A stretch of DNA of 64,000 bases from JANNVK01 sp031414415 (GCA_031414415.1 JANNVK010000107.1:4835-68834); one strand, 5' to 3'; positions 1 to 9,320 are shown, counted from the stretch's first letter. Numbers and translations are program-made. Notes: generated from the letters alone by a model not told the origin.

Positions 1-1
1 A

Positions 2-745
2 TTAGTTGGTGTGATAGTTTCGTTTTTGTTTTATCTCTATCAAAACAACGATTTAGGAAAGAAAATTGGTCACATTCTGCTAAAACTTTCGCTTGTCACG
101 CAAATTGCAGCGGTTTGCTTTTTGGTTAGCGGTGTAAACAACACAACCGATGTTTACGGAAAACTTCAGACTGAATTAAAAAATAACCCAGCGAGTTTTG
201 TTATTGCCGGAAAAGAAATTGCTTCAAAACAGCAAATGACAATTCAGCAGATTTCTCAAATTTCGCAACCTCAATTTGAACAAGCCGGACGTGATTATTT
301 TGAACAAAATGGAAAGAAAATGTATCTCAGTTTGGGGACAAATCCGGTTGAGTTTTCTGGTATTTTAACCGCAATCGTTGGGATTGTTTTTATTATTTTA
401 TTCAGTTTTAAAACCGACGCAGTGCGTGAAAAACTTCCAAGTTTAGAAGGTTTAGACAATTTAATGTATAAAACTGCGAGTATTGCCTTTGCCGGACTTG
501 CGATGCTCTTAATCACAGGTGCAATTTGGGCAAATGAATCTTGGGGCAGACCTTGGGGATTTGATTCAAAAGAAACCGGTGCTTTAGTTGCTTGGCTGAC
601 TTACGCCGCATTTTTGCACACGAGAATCTCGCGTGGTTGGTCGGGTCGAAGCTCTGCATATTTTGCAATAGTTGGATTTCTTTTCGTAATTTTTACATAT
701 CTAGGTGTGAGTTATTTGCTTCCGGGACTTCACAGTTACGCATAA
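2..745 (+). CDS. ccsA: Cytochrome c biogenesis protein CcsA/ResC (5' truncated)
   Basis: Integral membrane component of system II cytochrome c maturation, which moves and attaches heme to apocytochromes outside the membrane. Several hydrophobic segments are visible. Near the C-terminus sits the family signature: a WGRPWGFDSKETGAL stretch followed by an LHTR sequence, matching the tryptophan-rich heme-handling motif and the segment after it. The frame is open to the left edge (codons from base 2), so the in-frame GTG at 11 is probably not the true start and the N-terminal part is missing. It ends 4 bases before the TPR gene, so the two are probably co-transcribed. Confidence 0.88.
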   Translation, partial: LVGVIVSFLFYLYQNNDLGKKIGHILLKLSLVTQIAAVCFLVSGVNNTTDVYGKLQTELKNNPASFVIAGKEIASKQQMTIQQISQISQPQFEQAGRDYFEQNGKKMYLSLGTNPVEFSGILTAIVGIVFIILFSFKTDAVREKLPSLEGLDNLMYKTASIAFAGLAMLLITGAIWANESWGRPWGFDSKETGALVAWLTYAAFLHTRISRGWSGRSSAYFAIVGFLFVIFTYLGVSYLLPGLHSYA

Positions 746-749
746 TTTT

Positions 750-1418
750 ATGAAGAAAGACAATATTCTTTTCGGTATTATCGGATTATTAATCGGTTTA
801 ATTATTGGTTTTATTGCCACAAATCAGTTAAATCGTCTTGAAAATAATCAAATAAAACCAAATACTACTGCGGCAAATACGCAGCCGAATTCGCAACAAG
901 GCAACACAAAAGCTGCTCTTCCGGCAGTTGCTGAATCAATTGAAGTTGCGGATAAAAACACTGAAGATTTCTCGGCTCAACTGAAAGCCGGAGAAATGTT
1001 TGGAAGAATTAACAACTTTCCTAAAGCAATTGAATATTTTGAACGTGCAAACAAACTTCGTCCTGAAGATTTTCGGACTTTGGTTTTATTGGGAAATGCA
1101 ACTTATGACTCAAAAGATTGGGAAAAATCTGCGTTTTGGTATGAAAAAGCCTTAGTCTTAAAGCCAGATGATATTGATGTCAGAACTGATTTCGGTGTGA
1201 CATTTGTTAATCGGCAAACGCCCGACTATCAGCGTGCAATTAAAGAGTTTTTAACTTCTTTGAAAACAAATCCAAACCACGAACCGACGCTATTTAATTT
1301 GTCAGTTGCATATAGAAACATTGGCGATAAAATTGCTTTTGACGAAACTAAGTCTAAAATTAAAGATGTAGAATTACTAAAAAAACTTGATGCTAGTCAG
1401 AACCAGCCTACTCAATAG
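750..1418 (+). CDS. Membrane-anchored TPR protein
   Basis: A 222-residue protein. Residues 5-25 form one transmembrane or signal-anchor helix, followed by an Asn/Gln/Thr-rich linker to about residue 70. The rest is about four tetratricopeptide repeats (for example the FPKAIEYFERANKLRPED and KSAFWYEKALVLKPDD units). TPRs bind other proteins. Directly following ccsA, it may be a CcmI/NrfG-like helper that presents apocytochrome to the heme ligation machinery, but that role is inferred from position only. Its last 11 bases overlap the end of the convergent gene on the minus strand. Confidence 0.8.
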   Translation: MKKDNILFGIIGLLIGLIIGFIATNQLNRLENNQIKPNTTAANTQPNSQQGNTKAALPAVAESIEVADKNTEDFSAQLKAGEMFGRINNFPKAIEYFERANKLRPEDFRTLVLLGNATYDSKDWEKSAFWYEKALVLKPDDIDVRTDFGVTFVNRQTPDYQRAIKEFLTSLKTNPNHEPTLFNLSVAYRNIGDKIAFDETKSKIKDVELLKKLDASQNQPTQ

Positions 1419-2340
1419 AAATTTTTAGAACATCAGAAATTAAATACCTGCTGATTGAACCGCTTTTTGTAATTATAGTTAAGGTTTCTCTCTCAATACT
1501 AAATTTCAAAATATCTTTCATTGATTTTTCGTATTTTGTTCCATCTGCAAATAAAACTATTAATCTTTTTTCAATAGTTGCAACTTCCGGCAGATTCTTG
1601 ATTGCGATTTTCTCTTTTTCAACTTTCTTTAGCTTTACAGGTTTATTTACTTTTGGTTCTGAAACGACTTTTGGCTTTTTAACTTTCGGGTTTACATCTC
1701 TTGGAACTTCAATATTCGGGATTTTAATTTTTGGTGTTTTAATCTTTAGTTTCTCAACCTTTGCAACTTCAACTTTTGGTGTCGGCGTTGCTTTTGGTTT
1801 AACGCTAATTATTGTGCCGACTGAGTTTACTTCAGTTTCAGTCTCAACTTTTTTTGTAACTTTTGGCGTTAAAGATTCGTCAATTGCTTCTTCATTTGAA
1901 GGCAGAAAACTACCATCAAATCGTATTTTAAATGTTGCCGCATCGTCATTTGGCGATCTTCCTTCGATTCTCAAAAGTAACTTATCAGATTTTCGCAAAT
2001 AAATTGTTCGTGAAATTTCGTCTGCTGAAAAATCAGCAAAAATTCTAATTTTGTTTAGCGGTCGTAAAGTTTCAGCTTCATAAACATCAATATCGCCATT
2101 AAAATTTATGGTTTGAATGTTTAGAATTATGTCGCCTTGTTCGCCGTTAAATGTATAAAAATAAGTGGTTAAACGTGAATCGCCAATGTCTCTAGCAGCG
2201 ATTTTACCGCTAATAATTTTTTCAGTAATTGGAGTTGGAAAGTTTTGCTCAGTTGATTGAGCTTTCGCGAAAGTGGGAAAGAATAACGCAAAAACCAATG
2301 GCAAAAACGCAAATAAATATTTGTTATTTTTGTTTCGCAT
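1408..2340 (-). CDS. Secreted protein with PPC-like beta domain and Lys/Pro-rich repeat region
   Basis: A 310-residue protein with an N-terminal signal peptide ending near AKAQS. Residues 45-135 resemble a pre-peptidase C-terminal (PPC) beta-sandwich (TYFYTFNGEQGDI, then DIDVYEAETL). Residues 160-250 are a low-complexity region of Lys-Val-Pro-Lys type units (KIKTPKIKIPNIEVP, NPKVKKPKV). The last 60 residues form a compact segment mentioning GTKYEKSMKDILKFSIE. Function is unknown; it is probably exported and may span or contact the envelope. It starts 10 bases after the acetyltransferase stop and is likely in the same transcript. Confidence 0.75.
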   Translation of the reverse strand: MRNKNNKYLFAFLPLVFALFFPTFAKAQSTEQNFPTPITEKIISGKIAARDIGDSRLTTYFYTFNGEQGDIILNIQTINFNGDIDVYEAETLRPLNKIRIFADFSADEISRTIYLRKSDKLLLRIEGRSPNDDAATFKIRFDGSFLPSNEEAIDESLTPKVTKKVETETEVNSVGTIISVKPKATPTPKVEVAKVEKLKIKTPKIKIPNIEVPRDVNPKVKKPKVVSEPKVNKPVKLKKVEKEKIAIKNLPEVATIEKRLIVLFADGTKYEKSMKDILKFSIERETLTIITKSGSISRYLISDVLKISIE

Positions 2341-2350
2341 TTCGATAAAT

Positions 2351-2806
2351 TTAGAGTTCCTTTCGCCAGTGAATCAAACGGGAAGTTTCGGTGTAACCAA
2401 CTTTGCCGTGTGCGGCGACACTTAAATCATTGCCGATTTCTGAATCTGAAGCCATTTCTTCGCAACCGTGAGATTTTGCCCAAGACTCAGCGTTTTGCAC
2501 CAATAATTTGCCAATTCCAAAACGTCTATAATTTGATTCAACATACCAACCTTCCAAATATCCGACATTTTCTGAATGACAATCTTCAACAAATGGTCGA
2601 ATACTAGCTTCTAAGAAACCAACTAATTTTCCATCTTCATCTTCGGCAACCAAAATTAATTGCGAGTCTGGATGTTGCAAAATATCTGACATTTCCGCGT
2701 GATGTTCTTCTTTGCTTGCTTCATCCCAGAGCAAAGTTCGGAGCCGAAACCACTCGTTAATGTCTGATTCTTTCAGAATTCTGATTGAAAATTGTTGCGT
2801 TGTCAT
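2351..2806 (-). CDS. GNAT acetyltransferase, AAC(6')-like
   Basis: A 151-residue single-domain GNAT fold. The acetyl-CoA-binding motif is visible as YRRFGIGKLLVQNAESWA, preceded by VGYLEGWYVE. The C-terminal pattern CEEMASDSEIGNDLSVAAHGK and a final IHWRKEL are those of the aminoglycoside 6'-N-acetyltransferase type I group. Members acetylate aminoglycosides or unknown amines; a chromosomal copy in an environmental bacterium need not confer resistance. The length is normal for the family. A terminator lies upstream, separating it from the VPS10 gene. Confidence 0.85.
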   Translation of the reverse strand: MTTQQFSIRILKESDINEWFRLRTLLWDEASKEEHHAEMSDILQHPDSQLILVAEDEDGKLVGFLEASIRPFVEDCHSENVGYLEGWYVESNYRRFGIGKLLVQNAESWAKSHGCEEMASDSEIGNDLSVAAHGKVGYTETSRLIHWRKEL

Positions 2807-2830
2807 TTGTTAAAATACTAACACGACAAT

Positions 2831-2865
2831 TAAAAAAAGCCGAGTTATTTTTACTCGGCTTTAGT
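2831..2865 (-). terminator. Rho-independent terminator of the VPS10-type gene
   Basis: A perfect 10-bp stem (AAAGCCGAGT with ACTCGGCTTT) has a 7-base loop. On the minus strand it is followed by a run of seven T. It lies 20-odd bases after the stop of the gene ending at 2887. Confidence 0.9.
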
Positions 2866-2886
2866 GGTTTTAACCCGTTAAAAAAT

Positions 2887-5800
2887 CTAAGGTTTCTTTT
2901 TGACAGTTGTAATTACTGGTAAACTTCTTTCGACAAAGAGTTTGTTAAATGCAGAAATTTCGTCGAGACGAACTTTGTTTAGCACACTAAGTTGAACATC
3001 AATTAGAGAAGAAAGTTCATTAAAAACGTCAACCGCTTGAGCAGTTGGTGCATAATCGCCGCTGTCAATTGACGAACTAAGAGCAGCAAGTTTGTTGTTT
3101 AATTTTATCGGAAAATTTAATGCATCTTGCGAACTCTTTATTTTTGTTTGGTTTAGCTCTTCTTCGACAGATGTTATTTTCTTTAAAATCTCTTTAGCTT
3201 TATCGACCAAATCTTTTTGTTCTGGAGATTTTAGTTTTACCAATACTTCATCAAATTGTTTTCTAATATCACGTATTTCGAGCAACGCATCGTGAGTTTC
3301 AGTCAATTTATTGTGAACTTTCATTCGCAAATCAAATTGTTTCTGAAAATCATCTTGCGTTGTTAAGAGTCTCGGATCAGCTTTCAAATTAAAACTTTCG
3401 GTTGCTATAACTTTCCCGTCATAACTAAGTTTTACTTGATATTTACCAGGAATAATTTTGGGTCCAGTCGTGCTTCCAGCCCATAAAATCATTCCTGGAA
3501 TAGTCGTTGCATTTGCCAAACGTAAGTTCCAAACTAGCTGATTATATCCAGCTTCCATTTGTAAAGATGGCTCAGAACTTGGAGGATTTACTTGCCCGTC
3601 AACCGTCGGTTTTCCTTTATAAGTTCTTATAACTAAACCTGTTGCGTCTAAAAAGTCAATAGTGACTTCTTTGTTTGGCTTATCTTTAAAGTAGTAATTT
3701 ACAACTACTCCATTTGGCGGGTTTTTTCCGACTGTTGCGGTTGTCGGAAGTGTAAAACCACCAAAACCACTTCGCCGAAAAGCATCTTCGACTTTAAACA
3801 AATAAGCATCGCTTTTCTGTGCATCAGCCAAATTATATAAGTGCGGTAAATTGTCGAGAATGTAAAAAGAGCGTCCTTGTGTGCCAACAACTAAATCTTT
3901 ATCACGCTTGTGAAATTGCAAATCAGTTATTGGAACAATCGGCAGATTTAATTGCAAAGATGACCAAGTTTCGCCGTCATTTAATGAGTAAAATAGACCG
4001 ATTTCAGTTCCTGCAACTAGCAAACCTTTTCTATTCGGATCTTCTCGGACAACTCTCGTAAAAGCATCGTTCGGAATACCCGAAACAATTTTTTTCCAAG
4101 TTTTTCCGAAGTCGTTTGTTTTGTATAAATAAGGCAAATAATTGTCTGATTTGTATGCGGTTGCGGCAATATATGCAGTTCCAGATTCAAAAGTAGATGC
4201 GTCAATCGCATTGATTTGCGTCCAATCAGGTAAATCTTTTGGTGTGACGTTTGTCCAAGTTTTGCCCGCGTCTTGCGTTATTTGAACGAGTCCATCATCG
4301 CTTCCAGTCCAGATTACACCTTGCTTTACAGGTGATTCTGCAACGGCAAAAATTGTCGAATAATATTCAACGCTTGTGTTATCTTGTGTGAGTTGTCCGC
4401 CGGAAGTTCCTTGCCTTGATTTTTCGTTACGTGTTAAATCGGGTGAAATTGCTTGCCAAGACGAACCTTCATCAATCGAGCGAAATAAGAGATTTCCGCC
4501 AGTATAAAGGACAGATTTTCCATCAATTTTATATGGTGAAAATATGATCGGAAAATTCCATTGAAACCGATATTTTTGAACATCAGCACCTGCACCAAGC
4601 GGATTATTTGGGTTGACATTAACGTCTCGAGTTTGTCCCGTAATGTGGTCATAGCGTGTCAATAATCCGCCGTAACTTCCTGCAAATATTACATTTGAGT
4701 TGTCAGGATGTGGAGCAATCCAGCCAGATTCTCCGCCACCAACGTCATACCAATGGTTATCATTTATTGTTGCTTCATTAGTTCTCGAAGGAATTTTAAC
4801 TGTCGAATTATCTTGCTGAGCACCGTAAATGTTGTATGGAAATTCGTTATCCAAAGCTAGGCGATAGAACTGCGATGTTGGCTGATCTTGCTTGCTCCAA
4901 GTGCGTCCGCCATTGGTCGTGACGTGCGAACCACCATCATCGCCGCCTATCATAATATTGCTATCATTTGGGTTTATCCACCAATCGTGATTATCGCCGT
5001 GTGGCGTTCCAATCACACTAAAGTTACGACCACCATCAAGTGATTTCCAAGCCTGAACATTCATTAAATACAACAAATCAGCGTTTTTTTTGTCGGCGTA
5101 AATTCGCGAAAAATACCAAGGTCTTTGTCTGATGTTTGGACTGTTTGAGACCATTGCCCAATTTTCGCCGCCATCGTCCGAACGAAATAATCCACCTTCT
5201 TTTGCTTCAACCATTGCCCAAACTCTATTTGGATTAACCGGAGAAATTGCAATGCAGATTTTTCCTAAAACGCCTTTTGGAAGTCCAATATTTCGCGAAA
5301 TTTCTTTCCAATTATCACCGCCGTCAACTGATTTGAATAATCCAGATCCGTCGCCACCACTTTCCATCGAATACGGTGTTCGTTTGACTTGCCAAAGCGA
5401 CGCGTAAATTGTGTTTGGGCTATTTGGTTCAAAAATAAGATCAATCGCACCAGATTTTTCATCTCGAAAGAGAATCTTCTCCCAAGTTTTTCCGCCATCT
5501 TTTGTTCGAAACACACCTCGTTCAGCATTTCCACCCCAAAGATGCCCAAGTGCTGCAACATATACAACGTCTGAATTTTTCGGATGAATTCTAACTCGGG
5601 AAATTTGTCGCGTATCTCCTAAACCGATGTGTTTCCAAGTTTTACCTGCGTCAGTAGATTTATACATTCCGTCGCCGTGTGAAACATTTCCGCGAAGAGT
5701 ATGTTCGCCCATACCAACATAAACCACATTTGAATCTGTTTCAGAAACCGCAACAGCACCAACAGAACCGGTTTTGAAAAATCCATCGGAAACATTTGCC

Positions 5801-6048
5801 CAATCTTCGCCGTAATTCGTCGATTTCCAAACTCCGCCGCCGGTCGCACCGTAATAAAAAACATTTGGTTGGTCAAAAACACCTGTAACTGCACCAGATC
5901 TTCCGCCGCGAAATGGTCCGATTGAGCGAAATTGGAAGTTTTTTAACGGATCAGATTTTGCTTGAGCAATAATTTGAGATTTTGATAGTGCAAAAACCGA
6001 AATAAGCAAAATAAACAGCGACAAAATAGACGTAGTTTTACGAAGCAT
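2887..6048 (-). CDS. Large secreted VPS10/sortilin-like BNR propeller protein
   Basis: A 1053-residue exported protein with a signal peptide (residues 1-29). Residues 35-730 carry many Asp-box/BNR units of the S/T-x-D-x-G-x-T/N-W type (for example KSTDAGKTWKHIG, KSVDGGDNWKEI, RSDDGGENWAMV), typical of the ten-bladed VPS10/sortilin N-terminal propeller. Residues 790-900 look like a beta-sandwich. The last 150 are helical and Lys/Glu-rich. Such proteins are common in Bacteroidota and Acidobacteriota and are often labelled glycosyl hydrolase, but no catalytic site can be named here. An AAGGA ribosome site precedes the ATG. Confidence 0.85.
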   Translation of the reverse strand: MLRKTTSILSLFILLISVFALSKSQIIAQAKSDPLKNFQFRSIGPFRGGRSGAVTGVFDQPNVFYYGATGGGVWKSTNYGEDWANVSDGFFKTGSVGAVAVSETDSNVVYVGMGEHTLRGNVSHGDGMYKSTDAGKTWKHIGLGDTRQISRVRIHPKNSDVVYVAALGHLWGGNAERGVFRTKDGGKTWEKILFRDEKSGAIDLIFEPNSPNTIYASLWQVKRTPYSMESGGDGSGLFKSVDGGDNWKEISRNIGLPKGVLGKICIAISPVNPNRVWAMVEAKEGGLFRSDDGGENWAMVSNSPNIRQRPWYFSRIYADKKNADLLYLMNVQAWKSLDGGRNFSVIGTPHGDNHDWWINPNDSNIMIGGDDGGSHVTTNGGRTWSKQDQPTSQFYRLALDNEFPYNIYGAQQDNSTVKIPSRTNEATINDNHWYDVGGGESGWIAPHPDNSNVIFAGSYGGLLTRYDHITGQTRDVNVNPNNPLGAGADVQKYRFQWNFPIIFSPYKIDGKSVLYTGGNLLFRSIDEGSSWQAISPDLTRNEKSRQGTSGGQLTQDNTSVEYYSTIFAVAESPVKQGVIWTGSDDGLVQITQDAGKTWTNVTPKDLPDWTQINAIDASTFESGTAYIAATAYKSDNYLPYLYKTNDFGKTWKKIVSGIPNDAFTRVVREDPNRKGLLVAGTEIGLFYSLNDGETWSSLQLNLPIVPITDLQFHKRDKDLVVGTQGRSFYILDNLPHLYNLADAQKSDAYLFKVEDAFRRSGFGGFTLPTTATVGKNPPNGVVVNYYFKDKPNKEVTIDFLDATGLVIRTYKGKPTVDGQVNPPSSEPSLQMEAGYNQLVWNLRLANATTIPGMILWAGSTTGPKIIPGKYQVKLSYDGKVIATESFNLKADPRLLTTQDDFQKQFDLRMKVHNKLTETHDALLEIRDIRKQFDEVLVKLKSPEQKDLVDKAKEILKKITSVEEELNQTKIKSSQDALNFPIKLNNKLAALSSSIDSGDYAPTAQAVDVFNELSSLIDVQLSVLNKVRLDEISAFNKLFVERSLPVITTVKKKP

Positions 6049-6134
6049 TTGGAAAGTTTCCTTAAAGGTAATTTAAATTTCTGAAATTAAATTTAATACG
6101 TTGAAACAAAAAAGAGGTTTCAAAAGTGCAATGT

Positions 6135-6824
6135 TTAATACATTTTTCCACCAACTTTTGCAGATTTGAGCTCAGTTTCAATCAGACGATTGATAATTTC
6201 TTTATCGTTTTGCAAAATTATAAATCGTGCAGAAGCCTTTACTACACCAACATTTTTTGCATAATGGTAAATGCTAATTGTCCTTGCTTGGCGACCGTCG
6301 CCCAACTCCCAAAACGATTCTGATTCAATCCGTAAACATCTTTTGAATTCGCCAGCCGTAACTTTTACATCTTCAAATAAAACATATTTTTGTTTAAGTT
6401 TATAAGTTCCGCGACTCGTTTTTCCATCAATTAAAGTTCGTGTAAAAGAAGTTTCAATGTTTGTTTCTGTGCCGATTTTTACTTTCTCAGGAAACCAAAC
6501 TTGTGGTTTATCAAAGCGAACAATAGTTTTATCAGCAAAATCTTCGCCGAAATAAACGATGCCATTTCCTTTGACGAATGCGAGAATCTTTGCAGCTTTT
6601 GTTGCGTCAAAATGCAAAACTGAAGTGAAATTTTTGCCTTCAAAGCTCACGTTATTCCCACTTTCCATTACGGAAATGTAATCGCCTTTCCATGTTGGTG
6701 GTGCAACATAATTCCAACTGTTTCCGTTGGATAATTGGTAATATTCGGCGATTTTGACGGTTTGAGCGAAGAGACAAATATTGACGATTAAGATAATAAT
6801 CAAACTTTTAAACAACGTTTTCAT
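6135..6824 (-). CDS. Exported protein of unknown function
   Basis: A 229-residue protein with a clear signal peptide (MKTLFKSLIIILIVNICLFAQ), then a beta-rich domain beginning YYQLSNGNSWNYVAPP. This resembles secreted proteins of unknown role in which a conserved NSWxY segment opens the domain. The start is supported by GGAG 7 bases upstream of the ATG. It overlaps the end of the preceding zinc-ribbon gene by 17 bases, so the two are likely translationally coupled. No enzymatic motif was recognised. Confidence 0.72.
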   Translation of the reverse strand: MKTLFKSLIIILIVNICLFAQTVKIAEYYQLSNGNSWNYVAPPTWKGDYISVMESGNNVSFEGKNFTSVLHFDATKAAKILAFVKGNGIVYFGEDFADKTIVRFDKPQVWFPEKVKIGTETNIETSFTRTLIDGKTSRGTYKLKQKYVLFEDVKVTAGEFKRCLRIESESFWELGDGRQARTISIYHYAKNVGVVKASARFIILQNDKEIINRLIETELKSAKVGGKMY

Positions 6825-7932
6825 TAATCAACTCCTCTATCCTATCCATACCACCAAAACGTTTATAGACGGTGCCGCCCGATGGGTAATAACCTTCCTT
6901 GCTAGCTCTCATCAAGTCATTCCAGCCAATTCTTTTGCCAAGTTTTTTACGTAACTCGCGTAATCTTTTTATTAACTCTTCATCCGTATATTGTTGTGGT
7001 TTAAGCACTTCAAATCCGGCAGCTTTGTAAGCAAATATCAAACTTCCAAACATATTAGAAATTGTGCTGTGACTCGCTATTTCTCCCTTTTTGCAACTCG
7101 CAGTAATGTCACGGTCTGTTGGTTTTCTTCCGAGTTTATTAAATAAGTTTTGCAATTGAAGAATCAATTCTTCCTTACTAAATTTTTTCCATTGAGGGTT
7201 CGGGATATTCGCGGCTTTTCTGGCTTCCGAAACAGATCCAAATTCGTTTCTAAAGGCTTTCAAAGAAGGTCTTTCACCGTGTTTATAGTTTTTTTCGAAA
7301 TCATTTTGTCTCGGAATTCTTCCAATCTTTATTTCAAGCTGTTTTAAATGATAAATTAATTCCTCGCGGGAATAATGTTTTTTATTTGCATCTGCTTCTT
7401 GTATCGCGTTAGGTATAGAAACAAATGCACGTTGGAAATGATAAGGTGGCGAAACTAAACCTTTTCTTCTTGCTTCCACAACATCTTTTGCAAAGAGTGG
7501 TCGTTTCAATTTCTTGCGAAGAACTTGTAGTTCGTAAATCAATTTCTCAGTATCAAACTCTTGGTAATAACGAGGCTTTAAATTTGCTTCTTTTATTGCA
7601 GTTACAAAACTCCCGTCAAAAACTGCGTAGTAAACGTGAATTGAATAACACTTTTTCTTTTTAGAAAACATGTTAATGTCATCAACGGTAGGTGTTTTTC
7701 CTAAACTCTTTGCGATGGAATGAAGTTCTAAAATTAAGCGTCTCTTAGTAGGTAAAATGTCAGAAGCAACTTCGTAAATTCTTTTACTGTCAGGAAGAAT
7801 TGCATTTTCACGACAGAATTTTCTACAGTCACGACAATAATGTCTTTGCTTTCCATTTCTAGCAAAACCGCCTTTGTTTGTTCGAATACTTCCGCAGTGA
7901 TAGCAAACAAATTTTTTTATACATTCAGCCAT
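6808..7932 (-). CDS. Zinc ribbon plus five homing-endonuclease-associated repeats, putative DNA-binding protein
   Basis: A 374-residue protein. Residues 9-42 form a four-Cys zinc ribbon (CYHCG, later CRDCRKFC), similar to the InsA/transposase type. Residues 65-374 hold five tandem units of about 60 residues. Each opens with an LI-x-x-L-x-x-L-x-x-x-LG/K-R-x-P/I-x-x-x-D pattern (for example LIYHLKQLEIKIGRIPRQND, LIKRLRELRKKLGKRIGWND) and ends with a G-S/G and Ala-rich helix. This is the helical repeat often found next to HNH/homing endonucleases, where it is thought to bind DNA modularly. No nuclease motif is present. It starts 3 bases after the nitrilase-like gene ends. Confidence 0.8.
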   Translation of the reverse strand: MAECIKKFVCYHCGSIRTNKGGFARNGKQRHYCRDCRKFCRENAILPDSKRIYEVASDILPTKRRLILELHSIAKSLGKTPTVDDINMFSKKKKCYSIHVYYAVFDGSFVTAIKEANLKPRYYQEFDTEKLIYELQVLRKKLKRPLFAKDVVEARRKGLVSPPYHFQRAFVSIPNAIQEADANKKHYSREELIYHLKQLEIKIGRIPRQNDFEKNYKHGERPSLKAFRNEFGSVSEARKAANIPNPQWKKFSKEELILQLQNLFNKLGRKPTDRDITASCKKGEIASHSTISNMFGSLIFAYKAAGFEVLKPQQYTDEELIKRLRELRKKLGKRIGWNDLMRASKEGYYPSGGTVYKRFGGMDRIEELINENVV

Positions 7933-7935
7933 TAC

Positions 7936-8970
7936 TTAAATTAAACCATTTTTTTCAAGTTTTTCAATCACAGCTTTCTGAGTTTCAACAAAATGTGAGC
8001 GTTCTGTCTTCTTGCCAACCAAAGAATTTGCCGGATAAAACGAGTGTTTTGCGTAACTTTCAGCATAAAGTTCAAAGCGTTGCCGTGATAAAATATTTCC
8101 CATTCCTGCACGTTTACGATTTCGGCGAAGTGCGGCTAAGTCTATCTCAGCGAAGGCGTTAATCGATTCGCCTTGACCTGTTTCAGCGATTATTAAACCT
8201 TTATAATCAACGATTTTCGAGCCGCCATCAGTCGAATTTTCTGGAATAGAAATATCCGCGATTCCGGCTGAATTTGCCGAGATAACATACGCCATATTTT
8301 CATAACTACGGGCGAGTTTTGCCACATTTTTCGGTGTGTTTTCCATTCCGAAAATCTCGGATGATGAATGACAAAAAACTTCTGCACCACGCATCGCAAG
8401 GCATCTGGCGATTTCAGGATAAAGAATTTCTTCGGACGCAATACACGCCAAATTTCCGATTTCAGTTTTGGCAACCGGAAAAACTCCTTCGAGTCCGTAA
8501 ATGTCGAGATATTTGTCCCAAACATCGTGTGGCGTTGGTGCAAACATCGAAACTAAACGACGATAACGCACAACAACTTCACCGTTTGGAGCGATGATAA
8601 ATGAAGTTTGAAAGTAAAGTTCGGGAAAGTTTTTGTCGAGTTCGTAAGCGTTTCCGCTCAGATAAATTTTACGTTCTTGAGCAATTTTTGAAAGTTTTTC
8701 GTAGATTTCGCCGTCAATTTCCAAACAGGCTTTCTCACGCCATTCATCAATCGTTTCGCCAAGCGGAAAACTCGTCAAAAAGTATTCGGGCAAGACGACA
8801 AGTTTTGTATCAAATCCGATAAACGCAATACTCGCAGTGATTTGCTTCGACAAGCGTTCAATCGTCTGCGACATTATTTCGTTCGCTTCCATACGATTTT
8901 TTGCACGATTTACGGCAAAACATTTGGTTTGCAAAGCGATTGCTCGATAAGATAATTGTGTTTCTTGCAT
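7936..8970 (-). CDS. Carbon-nitrogen hydrolase (nitrilase) fold protein with altered catalytic residues
   Basis: A 344-residue protein of the nitrilase superfamily (alpha-beta-beta-alpha fold), whose active members cleave C-N bonds with a Glu-Lys-Cys triad. Glu62 is present in VVLPEYF. At the Lys position (YRK in active members) the sequence reads RYRRLV, giving Arg138. The segment matching the nucleophile loop (IC-x-x-x-x-F/YPE) reads IASEEILYPE, putting Ser179 where Cys is expected, although a Cys lies three residues earlier. It is therefore probably inactive as an amidase or has changed chemistry. It follows the DUF5615 gene by 2 bases. Confidence 0.82.
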   Translation of the reverse strand: MQETQLSYRAIALQTKCFAVNRAKNRMEANEIMSQTIERLSKQITASIAFIGFDTKLVVLPEYFLTSFPLGETIDEWREKACLEIDGEIYEKLSKIAQERKIYLSGNAYELDKNFPELYFQTSFIIAPNGEVVVRYRRLVSMFAPTPHDVWDKYLDIYGLEGVFPVAKTEIGNLACIASEEILYPEIARCLAMRGAEVFCHSSSEIFGMENTPKNVAKLARSYENMAYVISANSAGIADISIPENSTDGGSKIVDYKGLIIAETGQGESINAFAEIDLAALRRNRKRAGMGNILSRQRFELYAESYAKHSFYPANSLVGKKTERSHFVETQKAVIEKLEKNGLI

Positions 8971-8972
8971 TT

Positions 8973-9320
8973 TTAGATTGGCAAATACAGGATTTGATTT
9001 TTAAAATCGCTAAGGTTGCTACATTGAAATATAATCGCAAGTTCGTCAATTGCCTGACCAATTGGCAAATCACTCGATATAGCAATAACGCCGGTAAAAT
9101 TAAGTCGTTTGTTAATTCGCTCGTAACCAAATTTTGGGATTGTTTTTAGGTCGTGAGTAACTAAAACACATTCGTTTTTACTCGACCAATCTAATACTTC
9201 TGGATCTGATTTTCCTTTCAATCCAACGTTTTGAACAACCAAATAATCAAGATTAGGAATTTCTAGTTTCAAGCCACGTAAAATTCTCTGATTAAAATTT
9301 TCATCAAAAAGCAGTCGCAT
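8973..9320 (-). CDS. DUF5615 PIN-like toxin
   Basis: A 115-residue PIN-like protein of the DUF5615 family, the presumed RNase toxin of DUF433/DUF5615 toxin-antitoxin modules. The N-terminal MRLLFDENFNQRI carries the first acidic cluster. KSDPEVLDWSSKNECVLVTHD carries the second, as in active PIN-like members. The small size and the position 3 bases after the DUF433 gene fit a two-gene operon with the antitoxin first. Confidence 0.85.
   Translation of the reverse strand: MRLLFDENFNQRILRGLKLEIPNLDYLVVQNVGLKGKSDPEVLDWSSKNECVLVTHDLKTIPKFGYERINKRLNFTGVIAISSDLPIGQAIDELAIIFQCSNLSDFKNQILYLPI

Noticed and set aside
1598..2002. 134-codon Phe/Thr-rich plus-strand frame
   Set aside because: Mirror of the Lys/Pro repeat region of the gene on the other strand; its repetitiveness is inherited.
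2351..2806. Aminoglycoside resistance gene
   Set aside because: The AAC(6')-like motifs support the fold and family, but the substrate cannot be read from sequence and no mobile element or resistance context is present.
6060..6110. A further 7-bp word array upstream of the VPS10 gene
   Set aside because: The AATTTAA-like runs are purely AT-rich and the period is not kept for more than two units.
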